A stretch of 64,000 bases of DNA from NCBI RefSeq assembly GCF_004571025.1, contig NZ_SPQT01000021.1, forward strand, positions 1 through 64,000, given 5' to 3'. Position numbers and translations under genes: made by a program. Origin of the DNA: Bradyrhizobium niftali (GTDB lineage Bacteria > Pseudomonadota > Alphaproteobacteria > Rhizobiales > Xanthobacteraceae). The notes beneath the pieces were generated by a model. The model saw only the letters and a list, made by a program, of their open reading frames with translations, was not told where the DNA came from and did no database searches. Below, piece by piece: positions 42,161 through 50,987 of the stretch; positions within the stretch are counted from its first letter, which is position 1; every line of letters starts with the position of its first letter.

Positions 42161-43084
42161 ATGGCCGTCGTGATCGCGGCGCTGCTGCCGGTCTTCATCC
42201 TCATCGTGCTCGGCGTCGTGCTCCGGCACAGCCTGATGCGGCTGGATACGCAATGGCACGGGCTGGAGCGGCTGACCTATTTCGTGCTGTTTCCGATGCT
42301 GCTGATCCAGACGCTGGTGAAGGCCGACCTTTCCAAGGTGCCGGTCGCCGGCGTCGGCGGCGCGCTGCTGCTGTCGGCGCTGGCGATGTCGCTGCTTTGC
42401 CTCGCGCTGCGCCCTGCGCTGGCGCGGCTCGACATCGACGGGCCGGCCTTCACCTCGATCTTCCAGGGCGCGACGCGCTGGCAGACCTATGTGGCGCTCT
42501 CCGTCTCCGCCAACATGTTCGGCGATGTCGGGCTGGCGCTGGCATCCGTCGCGATGGTCGCGATCATTCCACTCGTCAACGTGTTCAGCGTCGCCGTGCT
42601 CGCCCATTATGCCGCGCCGGAAAAACAGTCCGCGCGCGCGATCGTGACGACGGTGATCCGCAATCCCCTGATCTGGGCCTGCGCGATCGGGCTCCTCGTC
42701 AATCTGACGCACCTGCCGCTGCCGAAGATCTGGCACGAAGTCGCGGATGCGCTGAGCCGGTCATCCCTGGCGATCGGCCTGCTCGTCACCGGTGCGGGCC
42801 TGCATCTCAAAGGCCTCCTGCGTCCCAGCCTGAGCGCGACGATCGGCGTCGCCTTCAAGCTGGTCCTGATGCCCGTGCTGGCGCTGGCGCTTGCGGCCTG
42901 GTTCGGGCTATCAGGCAACAGTCTGGCAATCGTCGCGATCTGCGCGGCAGTGCCGACCTCGCCCAGCGCCTTTGTGCTGGCCCGCCAGATGGGCGGCGAT
43001 GCGCCGCTGCTGGCGCAGATCATCACGCTGCAGACGATCCTGGCGGCGGTCACGATGCCGATTGCAATTGCGCTGGTGGCTTGA
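42161..43084 (+). CDS. AEC-family (auxin efflux carrier-like) transporter
   Basis: A 307-residue inner-membrane protein with about ten hydrophobic segments, starting VIAALLPVFILIVLGVVLR. The halves are separated by the KQSARAIVTTVIRNPLIWA loop typical of the AEC family, and the second half contains SLAIGLLVTGAGLHLKG and AVPTSPSAFVLARQMGGD, its signature block. Members export carboxylates or auxin-like acids; the substrate is not predictable. It is close behind the exported-protein gene and convergent with the CPBP protease gene. Confidence 0.9.
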   Translation: MAVVIAALLPVFILIVLGVVLRHSLMRLDTQWHGLERLTYFVLFPMLLIQTLVKADLSKVPVAGVGGALLLSALAMSLLCLALRPALARLDIDGPAFTSIFQGATRWQTYVALSVSANMFGDVGLALASVAMVAIIPLVNVFSVAVLAHYAAPEKQSARAIVTTVIRNPLIWACAIGLLVNLTHLPLPKIWHEVADALSRSSLAIGLLVTGAGLHLKGLLRPSLSATIGVAFKLVLMPVLALALAAWFGLSGNSLAIVAICAAVPTSPSAFVLARQMGGDAPLLAQIITLQTILAAVTMPIAIALVA

Positions 43085-43093
43085 GGCGGAGCC

Positions 43094-43864
43094 TCAACTC
43101 CCCAGCCACATCGTCAGCACCACCGCAGTCATGTTGTTCAGCGCGTGCAGCACGATCGTGAGCCAGAGCGAATTGGCGCGATGGCGCATGTAGCCGAACC
43201 ACAGGCCGATGGTGAAGACCTCGGCGAGGAAGTACATGTCGTACTGGAGATGCACGACCGTCCACACCAGCGACGACAGGATGATCGCGCCGGGCACGCG
43301 CAGGAAGCTCGCCGACCAGCCGCGATAGAGGAAGCCGCGTGCCAGCACCTCTTCCGACATCGGCGCCGCCACGCTGAAGGCGAACAGCAGCAAGATGGCT
43401 GCGCCCTTGTCGCGGCCCGATTGCAGCAGGTCGGTCATGAAGCCCGGTGTCGCCTCGCGGCCGAGGCTCCGCGACATCGTCTCCCAGGCCAGCACGACCA
43501 GGATAAGCCCGACCACGCCGAACAGAAGCTGCTTCCAGGACGGCCAATGCAGCGCGAGATAGTCGACGAAGGAGGCCTTCTTGATGCGGATGGCGAGCCA
43601 TACCGCCGCCAGCGTCGCCGGCAGGCCCATGATGACCGACAGCGCGAGCGCTGCCGGCTCCCGGCCGACCGACTGGATCGAGGCCATGTCGATCGGAAGG
43701 CCGCGCAGCGCGGCCAGCAGCAGGATCGCCCCGACCTGGCCGACGAACATCGCGACGAAGATGAGAAGGCCCCACAGCGCCGTGCCGAAGAACTTCCAGA
43801 CGCGCGGCGCGTGATCCGCGGGCGTCATGATGAGTGGCGGATGCTCGGGATTGAGGGAGTCCAT
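43094..43864 (-). CDS. CPBP-family intramembrane metalloprotease
   Basis: A 256-residue membrane protein of the CAAX-protease/bacteriocin-processing family. The motifs are visible in order: SEEVLARGFLYRG (EExxxR), SLVWTVVHLQYD (motif 2 His) and TIVLHALNN (motif 3 HxxxN). About six to eight hydrophobic segments are present. The active site lies in the membrane and the family cleaves membrane or prenylated peptides in eukaryotes; bacterial substrates are mostly unknown. It is convergent with the AEC gene, 9 bases apart. Confidence 0.9.
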   Translation of the reverse strand: MDSLNPEHPPLIMTPADHAPRVWKFFGTALWGLLIFVAMFVGQVGAILLLAALRGLPIDMASIQSVGREPAALALSVIMGLPATLAAVWLAIRIKKASFVDYLALHWPSWKQLLFGVVGLILVVLAWETMSRSLGREATPGFMTDLLQSGRDKGAAILLLFAFSVAAPMSEEVLARGFLYRGWSASFLRVPGAIILSSLVWTVVHLQYDMYFLAEVFTIGLWFGYMRHRANSLWLTIVLHALNNMTAVVLTMWLGS

Positions 43865-43902
43865 CGGGGGCTTTCGTCAGGAGCAGCGAAACATCGGGAG
43901 GT

Positions 43903-43979
43903 CGTCATGCCCGGGCTTGTCCCGGGCATCCATGCCGCGCAGCAAGACGTGGATGGCCGGGTCAAGCCCGGACATGACG
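43903..43979. repeat. Palindromic dispersed repeat upstream of the CPBP gene
   Basis: CGTCATGCCCGGGCTTGTCC at the left is mirrored by GGGTCAAGCCCGGACATGACG at the right, with further pairing CATCCATG / GGATGG inside. It belongs to a common intergenic repeat type and lies between the CPBP start and the AidB stop. Confidence 0.85.
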
Positions 43980-44001
43980 GAATGGAGAGAGCTCGTCCCT
44001 T

Positions 44002-45645
44002 TCACGGCAGCGCCCTCTCCAGCAGCGCGCGCACGTCACCGCTCTCAAGCTCCACCGCGCCGTACATGCTGGCGTGGTTCGCGGCGAGGCGCGTGGCCGC
44101 GAACAGTTCGGCATGGCGCGGCGACACGCCGTTGAGCGCCGCGGCCGCCGCAAGCAGCGCCAGCTTCTCGACCGCGAGCCGCGCGACGCGCTCGCCGTCG
44201 GCGCGGCGGAAGGTCTTGCCGATGAACGCCGCCGCCTCGCCTGCGCCCGGCAGACCTTTGGTCTCGGCGGCAAGCGATTGCAGCACCGCCATCGCCGCCT
44301 CCGGCTCGCGCGAGAGCGCGCGCAGCACGTCGAGGCACATCACGTTGCCCGAGCCTTCCCAGATCGCGTTGACCGGCGACTCCCGGTAGTGGCGCGCCAA
44401 AATGCCGTCCTCGACATAGCCGTTGCCGCCCAGGCACTCCATCGCCTCGTAGAGGAAGGCGGGCGCGCTCTTGCAGGTCCAGTATTTGATCGCGGGCGTG
44501 AGTAGCCGCATATAGGCGGCCTCCGCCGCATCGTGCGGGGTGCGGTCGAAGGCGCGGCAGAGCCGCATCACCAGGGCGACGCTGGCCTCCACATGGAGCG
44601 CCATGTCCGACAGCACCGCCTGCATCAAGGGCTGATCGGCCAGATGCTTCTGGAACACGCTGCGGTGACGCGCATGATGCAGCGCATGCGCAAGCCCCGA
44701 GCGCATCAGGCCGGTGGAGGCGATTGCGCAATCCTGCCGCGTCAGCTGCACCATCTGGATGATGGTGCGAATGCCCTTGCCCGCCTCGCCGACCGCTTGC
44801 GCATAAGCGCCGACGAACTCGACCTCGGAGGACGCATTGGAGCGGTTGCCGAGCTTGTCCTTCAGCCGCTGGAACTGGATCGCATTGACCGACCCGTCGG
44901 GCGCAAAGCGCGGCATGAAGAAGCAGGTCAAGCCCTCGTCGGCCTGCGCCAGCACCAGGAACGCATCGCACATCGGCGCCGACATGAACCATTTGTGGCC
45001 GGTGATGCGATAGGCCACGCCGTCGCGCACCGCGCGCGTCATGTTGGCGCGCACGTCGGTGCCGCCCTGCTTCTCGGTCATGCCCATGCCGAGCGTCATG
45101 CCGCGCTTGTCCCACCACGGCGCGAATGTCGGATCGTAGCTCCTCGTCGACAGCACCGGCATCACGCGTGCCAGCAGATCCGGCTGCATCGCCAGCGCGG
45201 CGACGGAGGCGCGCGTCATCGTGATGGGACAGAGATGCCCGGTCTCGACCTGCGCGGCGATGTAGAATTTTGCCGCGCGAATGACCTCGGCGGCATCGCC
45301 CGCAGGCTTCCCCTCCGCCGTCCAGGTCGAATTGTGCACGCCCGCATGCGCGCTATGCGCCATCAGCTCGTGATAGGCGGGATGAAACTCGACCTGGTCG
45401 CGGCGATTGCCCTTGGCGTCGAAGCTGCGCAGTTTGGGTGTGTTCTCGTTCGCCGCGCGCCCGCGATCGGCCATCGCGGCCGAGCCCCAGTGCTTGCCGA
45501 ACTCGGACAGCTCCCGCTCCGCCTTGGCGCCGCCATTGGCCTTGACCGCCTCGACCAGCGGCCGGTCCACGGCGAACAGATCGACATCCTCGAACGGCGG
45601 CGATTGGTTGAAAACCTCGTGAGTTGCGAAGCTGGGCTGGGTCAT
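44002..45645 (-). CDS. AidB-type acyl-CoA dehydrogenase
   Basis: A 547-residue flavoprotein of the AidB branch of the acyl-CoA dehydrogenase family. Recognisable features: THEVFNQSPPFEDVDLFAVD at the N-terminus, LGMGMTEKQGGTDVRANMT at the FAD site, HKWFMSAPMCDAFLVLAQ, and LGGNGYVEDGILARHYRESP with EGSGNVMCLDVLRAL at the C-terminal side. E. coli AidB protects DNA from alkylation, while catalytic relatives act on isovaleryl-CoA-like thioesters; which applies here cannot be read. No ada-type regulator is adjacent. Confidence 0.87.
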   Translation of the reverse strand: MTQPSFATHEVFNQSPPFEDVDLFAVDRPLVEAVKANGGAKAERELSEFGKHWGSAAMADRGRAANENTPKLRSFDAKGNRRDQVEFHPAYHELMAHSAHAGVHNSTWTAEGKPAGDAAEVIRAAKFYIAAQVETGHLCPITMTRASVAALAMQPDLLARVMPVLSTRSYDPTFAPWWDKRGMTLGMGMTEKQGGTDVRANMTRAVRDGVAYRITGHKWFMSAPMCDAFLVLAQADEGLTCFFMPRFAPDGSVNAIQFQRLKDKLGNRSNASSEVEFVGAYAQAVGEAGKGIRTIIQMVQLTRQDCAIASTGLMRSGLAHALHHARHRSVFQKHLADQPLMQAVLSDMALHVEASVALVMRLCRAFDRTPHDAAEAAYMRLLTPAIKYWTCKSAPAFLYEAMECLGGNGYVEDGILARHYRESPVNAIWEGSGNVMCLDVLRALSREPEAAMAVLQSLAAETKGLPGAGEAAAFIGKTFRRADGERVARLAVEKLALLAAAAALNGVSPRHAELFAATRLAANHASMYGAVELESGDVRALLERALP

Positions 45646-45665
45646 CTTGCTTCCCCGGCGCGGAA

Positions 45666-46424
45666 TCAGTTCCGCCGCGGCTGGATCGGGAAATCATAGG
45701 CCGCCCCGCCTGCCCCCGGCAGGGAAAAATGCCACCACTCCTTCGAATAGTTCACAAAGCCTTGCTTGGCCATCGCAGCCACCAGCCGCTTGCGCCAGGC
45801 GCGCTGGTCCGGTGTGATCGACGGTGCTGCGGTATGGCCCTTCGCGTCCGTACAGTCGTAGCCGGTGCCCATGTCCACGCTGCCCTCCGGCGGCCGCGCC
45901 TCGACCGGCGCCGTGCAGTCGGCATAGGTTTTCGATGGATCATATTTGCCGGAGTTGTCGGCTTTGAGATCGACCAAGGTGAGATCGAGCGCCGCACCCG
46001 TCGAATGCTGCGAGCGGCTTGCGATGTAGCCGAGGCGAAACAGCTCGGTCTTGGGAATCCTGGGATTGTAGCGCCGCTCGGCGGCCGTCTCACGGCCGTT
46101 CTGCGACCACGCGACCATGTCGAGCGAGGCCCGCGCCGGCCGGTAGCAGTCGAACATCTTGAGCGACAGGTTTTGCGCGGCGAGGTCCTGCTGGACCGCC
46201 TTCAACCGCAGTCCAACCTCGCGCTTCACCACGCACTCGCCGGCAGCGTAGCCGACGAGCGGACGGCCGACAAAGTTGTTCGCGGTCGCGTAGCGGATGT
46301 CCTGGATGATGGTTGGATCGATATCGCGCAAATAGACGAAGCCGCCGGGGAGCGATTGGGCTGAAGCGGACGAGATTGAAGCGATCGCTAAAAGTGCGAT
46401 CAAAATTGATTTGGCCGAGCGCAT
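45666..46424 (-). CDS. D-alanyl-D-alanine dipeptidase (VanX/DdpX type, M15 family)
   Basis: A 252-residue exported zinc peptidase. It has a signal peptide (ILIALLAIASISSASA) and the three M15D motifs: DCYRPARA (the conserved Arg), SRSQHSTGAALDLTLVD (zinc-binding His and Asp) and SKEWWHFSL (catalytic Glu and zinc-binding His). It should hydrolyse D-Ala-D-Ala released from cell-wall turnover; without vanA or vanH nearby it is not evidence for glycopeptide resistance. It is 20 bases upstream of the AidB gene on the same strand. Confidence 0.9.
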   Translation of the reverse strand: MRSAKSILIALLAIASISSASAQSLPGGFVYLRDIDPTIIQDIRYATANNFVGRPLVGYAAGECVVKREVGLRLKAVQQDLAAQNLSLKMFDCYRPARASLDMVAWSQNGRETAAERRYNPRIPKTELFRLGYIASRSQHSTGAALDLTLVDLKADNSGKYDPSKTYADCTAPVEARPPEGSVDMGTGYDCTDAKGHTAAPSITPDQRAWRKRLVAAMAKQGFVNYSKEWWHFSLPGAGGAAYDFPIQPRRN

Positions 46425-46436
46425 CCAGACTTCCCT

Positions 46437-46517
46437 GTCATTCCGGGGCGATGCGGAGCATCGAACCCGGAATCTCGAGATTCCGGGTCTGGCGCTTGCG
46501 CGCCATCCCGGAATGAC
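46437..46517. repeat. Palindromic dispersed repeat with a perfect 24-bp core palindrome
   Basis: Outer arms GTCATTCCGGG and CCCGGAATGAC enclose an exact 24-bp palindrome at 46465-46488, made of ACCCGGAATCTC and its reverse complement. It lies between the VanX-like gene and pyrB, which are divergent, so it sits in a promoter-bearing region. Confidence 0.85.
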
Positions 46518-46604
46518 GGTGTACCAGACTCCTCAGGGGATAACTCCCCGCCCCGGCATTGGCCCTTGCCCCCCCAGCCATCCCCGCCTATAGCTCTCGT
46601 TTTA

Positions 46605-47552
46605 ATGACATCGAAATCGACCTTCGTCCTCGGCCACCGGCATTTGCTGGGCATCGAGGGCCTTTCCGCGGCCGACATCACCGGCCTGCTCGACCTGTCC
46701 GAAGAATATGTCGAGCTCAACCGCCAGGTTGACAAGAAGCGCACCGTCCTGCGTGGACGGACGCAGGTGAACCTCTTCTTCGAGGCCTCCACCCGGACCC
46801 AATCCTCGTTCGAGCTCGCCGGCAAACGGCTTGGCGCCGACGTCATGAACATGTCGGTGTCCTCCTCGTCCATCAAGAAGGGCGAGACGCTGGTCGACAC
46901 CGCGATGACGCTCAACGCCATGCACCCGGATATCCTGGTGGTTCGGCATCACGCCTCAGGCGCGGTGGAACTGCTGGCCCGCAAGGTTGACGGTTCCGTG
47001 ATCAACGCCGGCGACGGCGCGCACGAGCACCCGACCCAGGCGCTGCTCGACGCCCTGACCATCCGCCGCAACAAGGGCCGGATCGAGGGCCTCGTGGTCG
47101 CGATCTGCGGCGACGTGCTGCATTCGCGTGTGGCCCGTTCCAACATCATCCTGCTCAACACCATGGGCGCCCGCGTCCGCGTCGTCGGCCCCTCCACGCT
47201 GCTGCCGCCCGGCATCGAGCGGATGGGCGTCGAGGTTGCGCGCGACATGCGCGAGGGGCTCAACGGCGCAGATATCGTCATGATGCTGCGGCTCCAGCGC
47301 GAGCGCATGAACGGCTCCTTCGTGCCGTCGACCTCCGAATATTTCAACTATTTCGGGTTGGACCAGAAGAAGCTCGCTTATGCCAAGCCGGACGCTCTCG
47401 TCATGCATCCCGGCCCGATGAACCGCGGCGTCGAGATCGACACCGCGGTCGCCGACGGCGCGCAATCGCTGATCCGCGAACAGGTCGAGATGGGCGTGGC
47501 GGTGCGGATGGCCGTACTCGAAGCGCTCGCCCGCAATTTGCCGAACGCGTGA
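46605..47552 (+). CDS. pyrB: Aspartate carbamoyltransferase catalytic subunit
   Basis: A 315-residue enzyme joining carbamoyl phosphate to aspartate, the committed step of pyrimidine synthesis. The carbamoyl-phosphate site reads FFEASTRTQSSFELAGKRLG, with SSIKKGETL and the HPTQALLDALT and GDVLHSRVARSN blocks. The C-terminal HPGPMNRGVEID is diagnostic. ATG 46605 is preferred because the upstream frame is Pro-rich and unrelated. It overlaps the next gene (TGATG). No regulatory pyrI subunit is adjacent; the partner is the dihydroorotase-like gene that follows, so a class A ATCase complex is expected. Confidence 0.96.
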   Translation: MTSKSTFVLGHRHLLGIEGLSAADITGLLDLSEEYVELNRQVDKKRTVLRGRTQVNLFFEASTRTQSSFELAGKRLGADVMNMSVSSSSIKKGETLVDTAMTLNAMHPDILVVRHHASGAVELLARKVDGSVINAGDGAHEHPTQALLDALTIRRNKGRIEGLVVAICGDVLHSRVARSNIILLNTMGARVRVVGPSTLLPPGIERMGVEVARDMREGLNGADIVMMLRLQRERMNGSFVPSTSEYFNYFGLDQKKLAYAKPDALVMHPGPMNRGVEIDTAVADGAQSLIREQVEMGVAVRMAVLEALARNLPNA

Positions 47553-48859
47553 TGCTCATGCTGACTGACCGCCGTCCCATCCTGCTTGCCAACGCCCGCG
47601 TCGTCGATCCCAGCAGGGATTTCGACGGCCCCGGCGATGTCCTGATTGCCGACGGCATCATCCGCGAGACCCGCCGCGGCATCGGCGCCGCCGGCGTCCC
47701 CGAGGGCACCGACGTCGTCAACTGCGCCGGGAAGATCGTGGCCCCGGGCCTGATCGACATGAAAGCTTTCGTCGGCGAGCCCGGCTACAGCCATCGCGAG
47801 ACCTTTGCCTCCGCGAGCCAGGCGGCCGCTACCGGCGGCATCACCACCATCATCTGCCAGCCCGATACGGAGCCCGTCATCGACAATTCGGCGACGGTGG
47901 ACTTCGTGATGCGCCGCGCCCGCGACACCGCGATCGTCAACATCCAGCCGATGGCGGCGCTGACCAAGGGGATGCGCGGCGAGGAGATGACCGAGTTCGG
48001 CCTGCTGAAGGCCGCCGGCGCCATCGCCTTCAGCGACGGCGACAGAAGCGTCACCAACGCCCAGGTGATGCGCCGGGCCCTGACCTACGCGCGCGATTTC
48101 GACGCGCTGATCGTGCATCACACGGAAGATCCCGATCTCGTCGGCGAAGGCGTGATGAACGAGGGCGAGTTCGCCTCGCGGCTCGGCCTGATGGGCATTC
48201 CGAACGCAGCGGAAGCCGTGATGCTGGAACGCGACATGCGCCTCGTCGCGCTGACCGGCGGCCGCTATCACGCCGCCTCGCTGTCCTGCATCGACTCGCT
48301 CGAGGTCCTGAGGCGCGCCCGCGACGCCGGGATCGCCGTCAGCGCCTCGGTCTCGATCAATCATCTCGCGCTGAACGAGAACGATATCGGCCCCTATCGC
48401 TCGTTCCTGAAGCTGTCGCCGCCGCTGCGCACCGAGGACGACCGCCGCGCGCTGGTCGCAGCCGTCGCCGCCGGCCTCATCGACGTGATCATGTCCGACC
48501 ACAATCCGCAGGACGTCGAGGTCAAGCGCCTGCCGTTCGCGGAAGCCGCTCCCGGTGCCGTCGGGCTCGAGACCATGCTGCCCGCCGGCCTGCGGCTGAT
48601 GCACAATGGCGAGCTGGACCTGAAGACGCTGATCCGGGCGATGTCGACCCGGCCGGCTGAGATTCTGGGGCTGTCAGGTGGAACCCTGCGCACGGGTAGC
48701 CCGGCGGATGTGATCGTGATCGACCCCGATGTCCCCTGGGTGGTCGATCCCGCCGAGCTCAAATCGCCCTGCAAGAACACCCCGTTCGACGAGGCCCGCT
48801 TTACAGGCCGCGTGGTGCGCACCATTGTCGGCGGACGGACGGTCTACGAGCATGTCTAG
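47552..48859 (+). CDS. pyrX: Inactive dihydroorotase homologue (PyrX/PyrC' type)
   Basis: A 435-residue protein with the fold of class I dihydroorotase, but the metal-binding motif is lost. Where active enzymes have DxHxHxREPG it reads GLIDMKAFVGEPG, so both His ligands are Lys71 and Phe73 and the substrate-binding Arg is Gly75. Near the C-terminus the usual DHAP is replaced by SDHNPQD. In pseudomonads such an inactive partner is needed for the assembly of ATCase dodecamers; by position, overlapping pyrB, the same is expected here. A functional dihydroorotase gene must lie elsewhere in the genome. The ATG at 47552 overlaps the pyrB stop. Confidence 0.88.
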   Translation: MLMLTDRRPILLANARVVDPSRDFDGPGDVLIADGIIRETRRGIGAAGVPEGTDVVNCAGKIVAPGLIDMKAFVGEPGYSHRETFASASQAAATGGITTIICQPDTEPVIDNSATVDFVMRRARDTAIVNIQPMAALTKGMRGEEMTEFGLLKAAGAIAFSDGDRSVTNAQVMRRALTYARDFDALIVHHTEDPDLVGEGVMNEGEFASRLGLMGIPNAAEAVMLERDMRLVALTGGRYHAASLSCIDSLEVLRRARDAGIAVSASVSINHLALNENDIGPYRSFLKLSPPLRTEDDRRALVAAVAAGLIDVIMSDHNPQDVEVKRLPFAEAAPGAVGLETMLPAGLRLMHNGELDLKTLIRAMSTRPAEILGLSGGTLRTGSPADVIVIDPDVPWVVDPAELKSPCKNTPFDEARFTGRVVRTIVGGRTVYEHV

Positions 48860-48963
48860 GGTGACGGTATTGGGTGTCGCCCTGCACCGCGGCAGCGGAT
48901 CGGGACAGGATCATGCGTGGCGTCGCAGTTCAGCATGGAGATGCGGCCAAGGGATTTGCAGCC

Positions 48964-49560
48964 ATGGGTCTTGAAGCATTTTTGCCGGTAGCGCTCGTCA
49001 TCGGCTACCTCCTCGGCTCGATTCCGTTCGGGCTGGTCCTGACCAGGCTCGCCGGCACGCAAGATATCCGCTCGATTGGCTCCGGCAGCATCGGCGCCAC
49101 CAATGTGCTGCGCACGGGACGCAAGAGCCTTGCTGCGGGCACCCTCCTGCTCGATGCGCTCAAGGGCACGGTGGCGGTCGTGATCGCCGGCTCCATCGCC
49201 GGCCCCAATGCCGCGATGGTGGCGGGCCTCGGCGCCTTCCTCGGCCATCTCTTCCCGGTCTGGCTCAAGTTCAAGGGCGGAAAGGGTGTCGCCGTCTATA
49301 TCGGCATCCTGCTCGGCCTGTTCTGGCCGGCCGCGGTGGTGTTCTGCCTGCTCTGGTTGGCTACCGCCTTCACCACGCGTTATTCGTCGCTCTCGGCGCT
49401 GGTGGCATCCTTCATCACGCCAATTTTCCTGTGGTGGTTCGGCCACCTCGCATTGTCTGCGCTGTTCGCCGTGCTGACGCTGCTGCTGTTCTACGCGCAT
49501 CGCGAGAACATCAAGCGGCTGCAATCGGGCAAGGAAAGCCGGATCGGCGAGAAGGCCTAG
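48964..49560 (+). CDS. plsY: Acyl-phosphate:glycerol-3-phosphate acyltransferase
   Basis: A 198-residue membrane enzyme that acylates glycerol 3-phosphate from acyl-phosphate, the first step of phospholipid synthesis. It has about five membrane segments and the three family motifs: GSIGATNVLRTG, FLGHLFPVWLKFKGGKGVA and the final FYAHRENIKRLQSG. ATG 48964 puts the first membrane segment at the start; the frame upstream to 48874 is not conserved. In many alphaproteobacteria plsY is followed by dprA; here nine kilobases of accessory sequence with a broken dprA lie between it and topA. Confidence 0.93.
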   Translation: MGLEAFLPVALVIGYLLGSIPFGLVLTRLAGTQDIRSIGSGSIGATNVLRTGRKSLAAGTLLLDALKGTVAVVIAGSIAGPNAAMVAGLGAFLGHLFPVWLKFKGGKGVAVYIGILLGLFWPAAVVFCLLWLATAFTTRYSSLSALVASFITPIFLWWFGHLALSALFAVLTLLLFYAHRENIKRLQSGKESRIGEKA

Positions 49561-49614
49561 AGCGTTTTCGAGCGAAGTGGATACCGGTTCGCGTCAAGAA
49601 AACGCGTCAAAACA
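49560..49614. repeat. Dispersed repeat after plsY
   Basis: AGCGTTTTCGAGCGAAGTGG, followed by ATACCGGTTCGCGTCAAGAAAACGCG, is a repeat I recognise from Bradyrhizobium intergenic regions. GCGTTTTC and GAAAACGC are inverted arms 28 bases apart. It begins on the last base of plsY. Confidence 0.75.
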
Positions 49615-49772
49615 AAACCTGACGCCGGGAAAAAGTACGGATACCGCCGCGCTCCTTCCGCATTATACGCCAAATCCTGTTCGCAACTCAAAAGCCAGTC
49701 GTGGCCAGAGTGGCGAACGAGTTCCATGCCTGTCATCCTGACAGCACAAAAGGCGTTACGCGGTAGCTCAGA

Positions 49773-50987
49773 ATGAGCGAGAAGATGGTCGGCGCGCATA
49801 TCGACGGTGGTTCGCAAGCGGCGCCACGCACTGCGGCGAGCCGACTGCTGTCCATGACGGACATCTGGTCCGATGCGCCCTCGCCGCCGCCGGCTCCAGA
49901 GCCCGCCGCCGTCCCATCGCCAGCGCCGCCGCCCGCGCCCGTCGTGCAAACGCCGCAGCGCGTCGAGGCCGCGACCGTCGCGGCGCCTGTCGCGCGCGAG
50001 GTCCCTTCTAGACAATGGCCACCGCGAAAACTCTCGCTGGCGCTTCAGGGCGGCGGCACCTTTGCCGCCTTCACCTGGGGCGTGCTGGAGCGGCTCTTGG
50101 AAGAGCCTGATATCGAGATCGACACGATCAGCGGCGCCAGCGCCGGCGCCGTCAACGCGCTGCTGCTCGCCTGCGGCCTCGCCGAGGGCGGCCGTGAAGC
50201 TGCACGCTCGCGGCTGAATCGGTTCTGGGTCCGCCTGATGCACGAGGCCTCGTTCCGCTCGCTGATGCTGGTCGGCGGCTTTTCGCCGACGGGAAGCTCG
50301 GTCGCGTTCGGGCCGACGCTGCGCTCGGGCCAGTTCGATCCGTTCGATCTCGATCCGCTGCGGCAGGCGCTGTCGCGCGACATCGATTTCGCGGCGCTGC
50401 GCGCGGCGAAATCGCCAAAGCTCCTGATCGCGGCGACGCGGATCCGCGACGGGCAGCAGCAGATCTTTCGCAATGACGCCATCACGACCGACGTCGCGCT
50501 GGCCTCGACCTGCCCGCCCCTGGTCCACTGCGCCGTCGAGATCGACGGCGAGGCCTATTGGGACGGCGGCTTCGGCGGCAATCCGCCACTATTGAAGCTG
50601 GCGCAGGAGACGGCGGCGACCGACGTGCTGCTGGTCCAGCTCACCCCGTCCCGCGACAGCTACGTGCCGATCACGCTCGCCGCCATCGACCGCCGGCTCG
50701 ACCAGATCACCGCAAACGCCGCGCTCAATGCCGAGGTCGCGGCGATCGCATGGGCGCATTCGCACGCCGCAACCTCGCTGCGGCTCTCCAGGATCGCGGC
50801 AGAAGACTCGATTGAAGGCCTGGCGCAGCGAAGCTCGGCCGATCTCGGCCGCGGCTTCATCCGCCTGTTGCACCGGAGCGGCCGCGAAGCCGCCGGGCGC
50901 TGGCTCGGGCAAGGTGCGACGATCAGTGCAGCTCCGCCGCCTGCATCCGATCAGCGCCCCGCCTCCGTAGAGCCCGCGCTAGCCTGA
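49773..50987 (+). CDS. Patatin-like phospholipase
   Basis: A 404-residue lipid acyl hydrolase. An N-terminal disordered region rich in Pro and Ala (residues about 28-78) precedes the catalytic domain. The oxyanion loop is LALQGGGTFAAFTWG, the nucleophile elbow is ISGASAGAVNALLL, and the catalytic Asp is in YWDGGFGGNPPL. These are the patatin Ser-Asp dyad motifs. The enzyme may act in membrane lipid turnover; no specific lipid can be named. Its end overlaps the end of the convergent amidase gene by 9 bases. Confidence 0.9.
   Translation: MSEKMVGAHIDGGSQAAPRTAASRLLSMTDIWSDAPSPPPAPEPAAVPSPAPPPAPVVQTPQRVEAATVAAPVAREVPSRQWPPRKLSLALQGGGTFAAFTWGVLERLLEEPDIEIDTISGASAGAVNALLLACGLAEGGREAARSRLNRFWVRLMHEASFRSLMLVGGFSPTGSSVAFGPTLRSGQFDPFDLDPLRQALSRDIDFAALRAAKSPKLLIAATRIRDGQQQIFRNDAITTDVALASTCPPLVHCAVEIDGEAYWDGGFGGNPPLLKLAQETAATDVLLVQLTPSRDSYVPITLAAIDRRLDQITANAALNAEVAAIAWAHSHAATSLRLSRIAAEDSIEGLAQRSSADLGRGFIRLLHRSGREAAGRWLGQGATISAAPPPASDQRPASVEPALA

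Noticed and set aside
45666..46424. Vancomycin-resistance cassette because of the VanX-like gene
   Set aside because: There is no vanH, vanA or VanRS neighbour; M15 dipeptidases are common in Gram-negative wall recycling.
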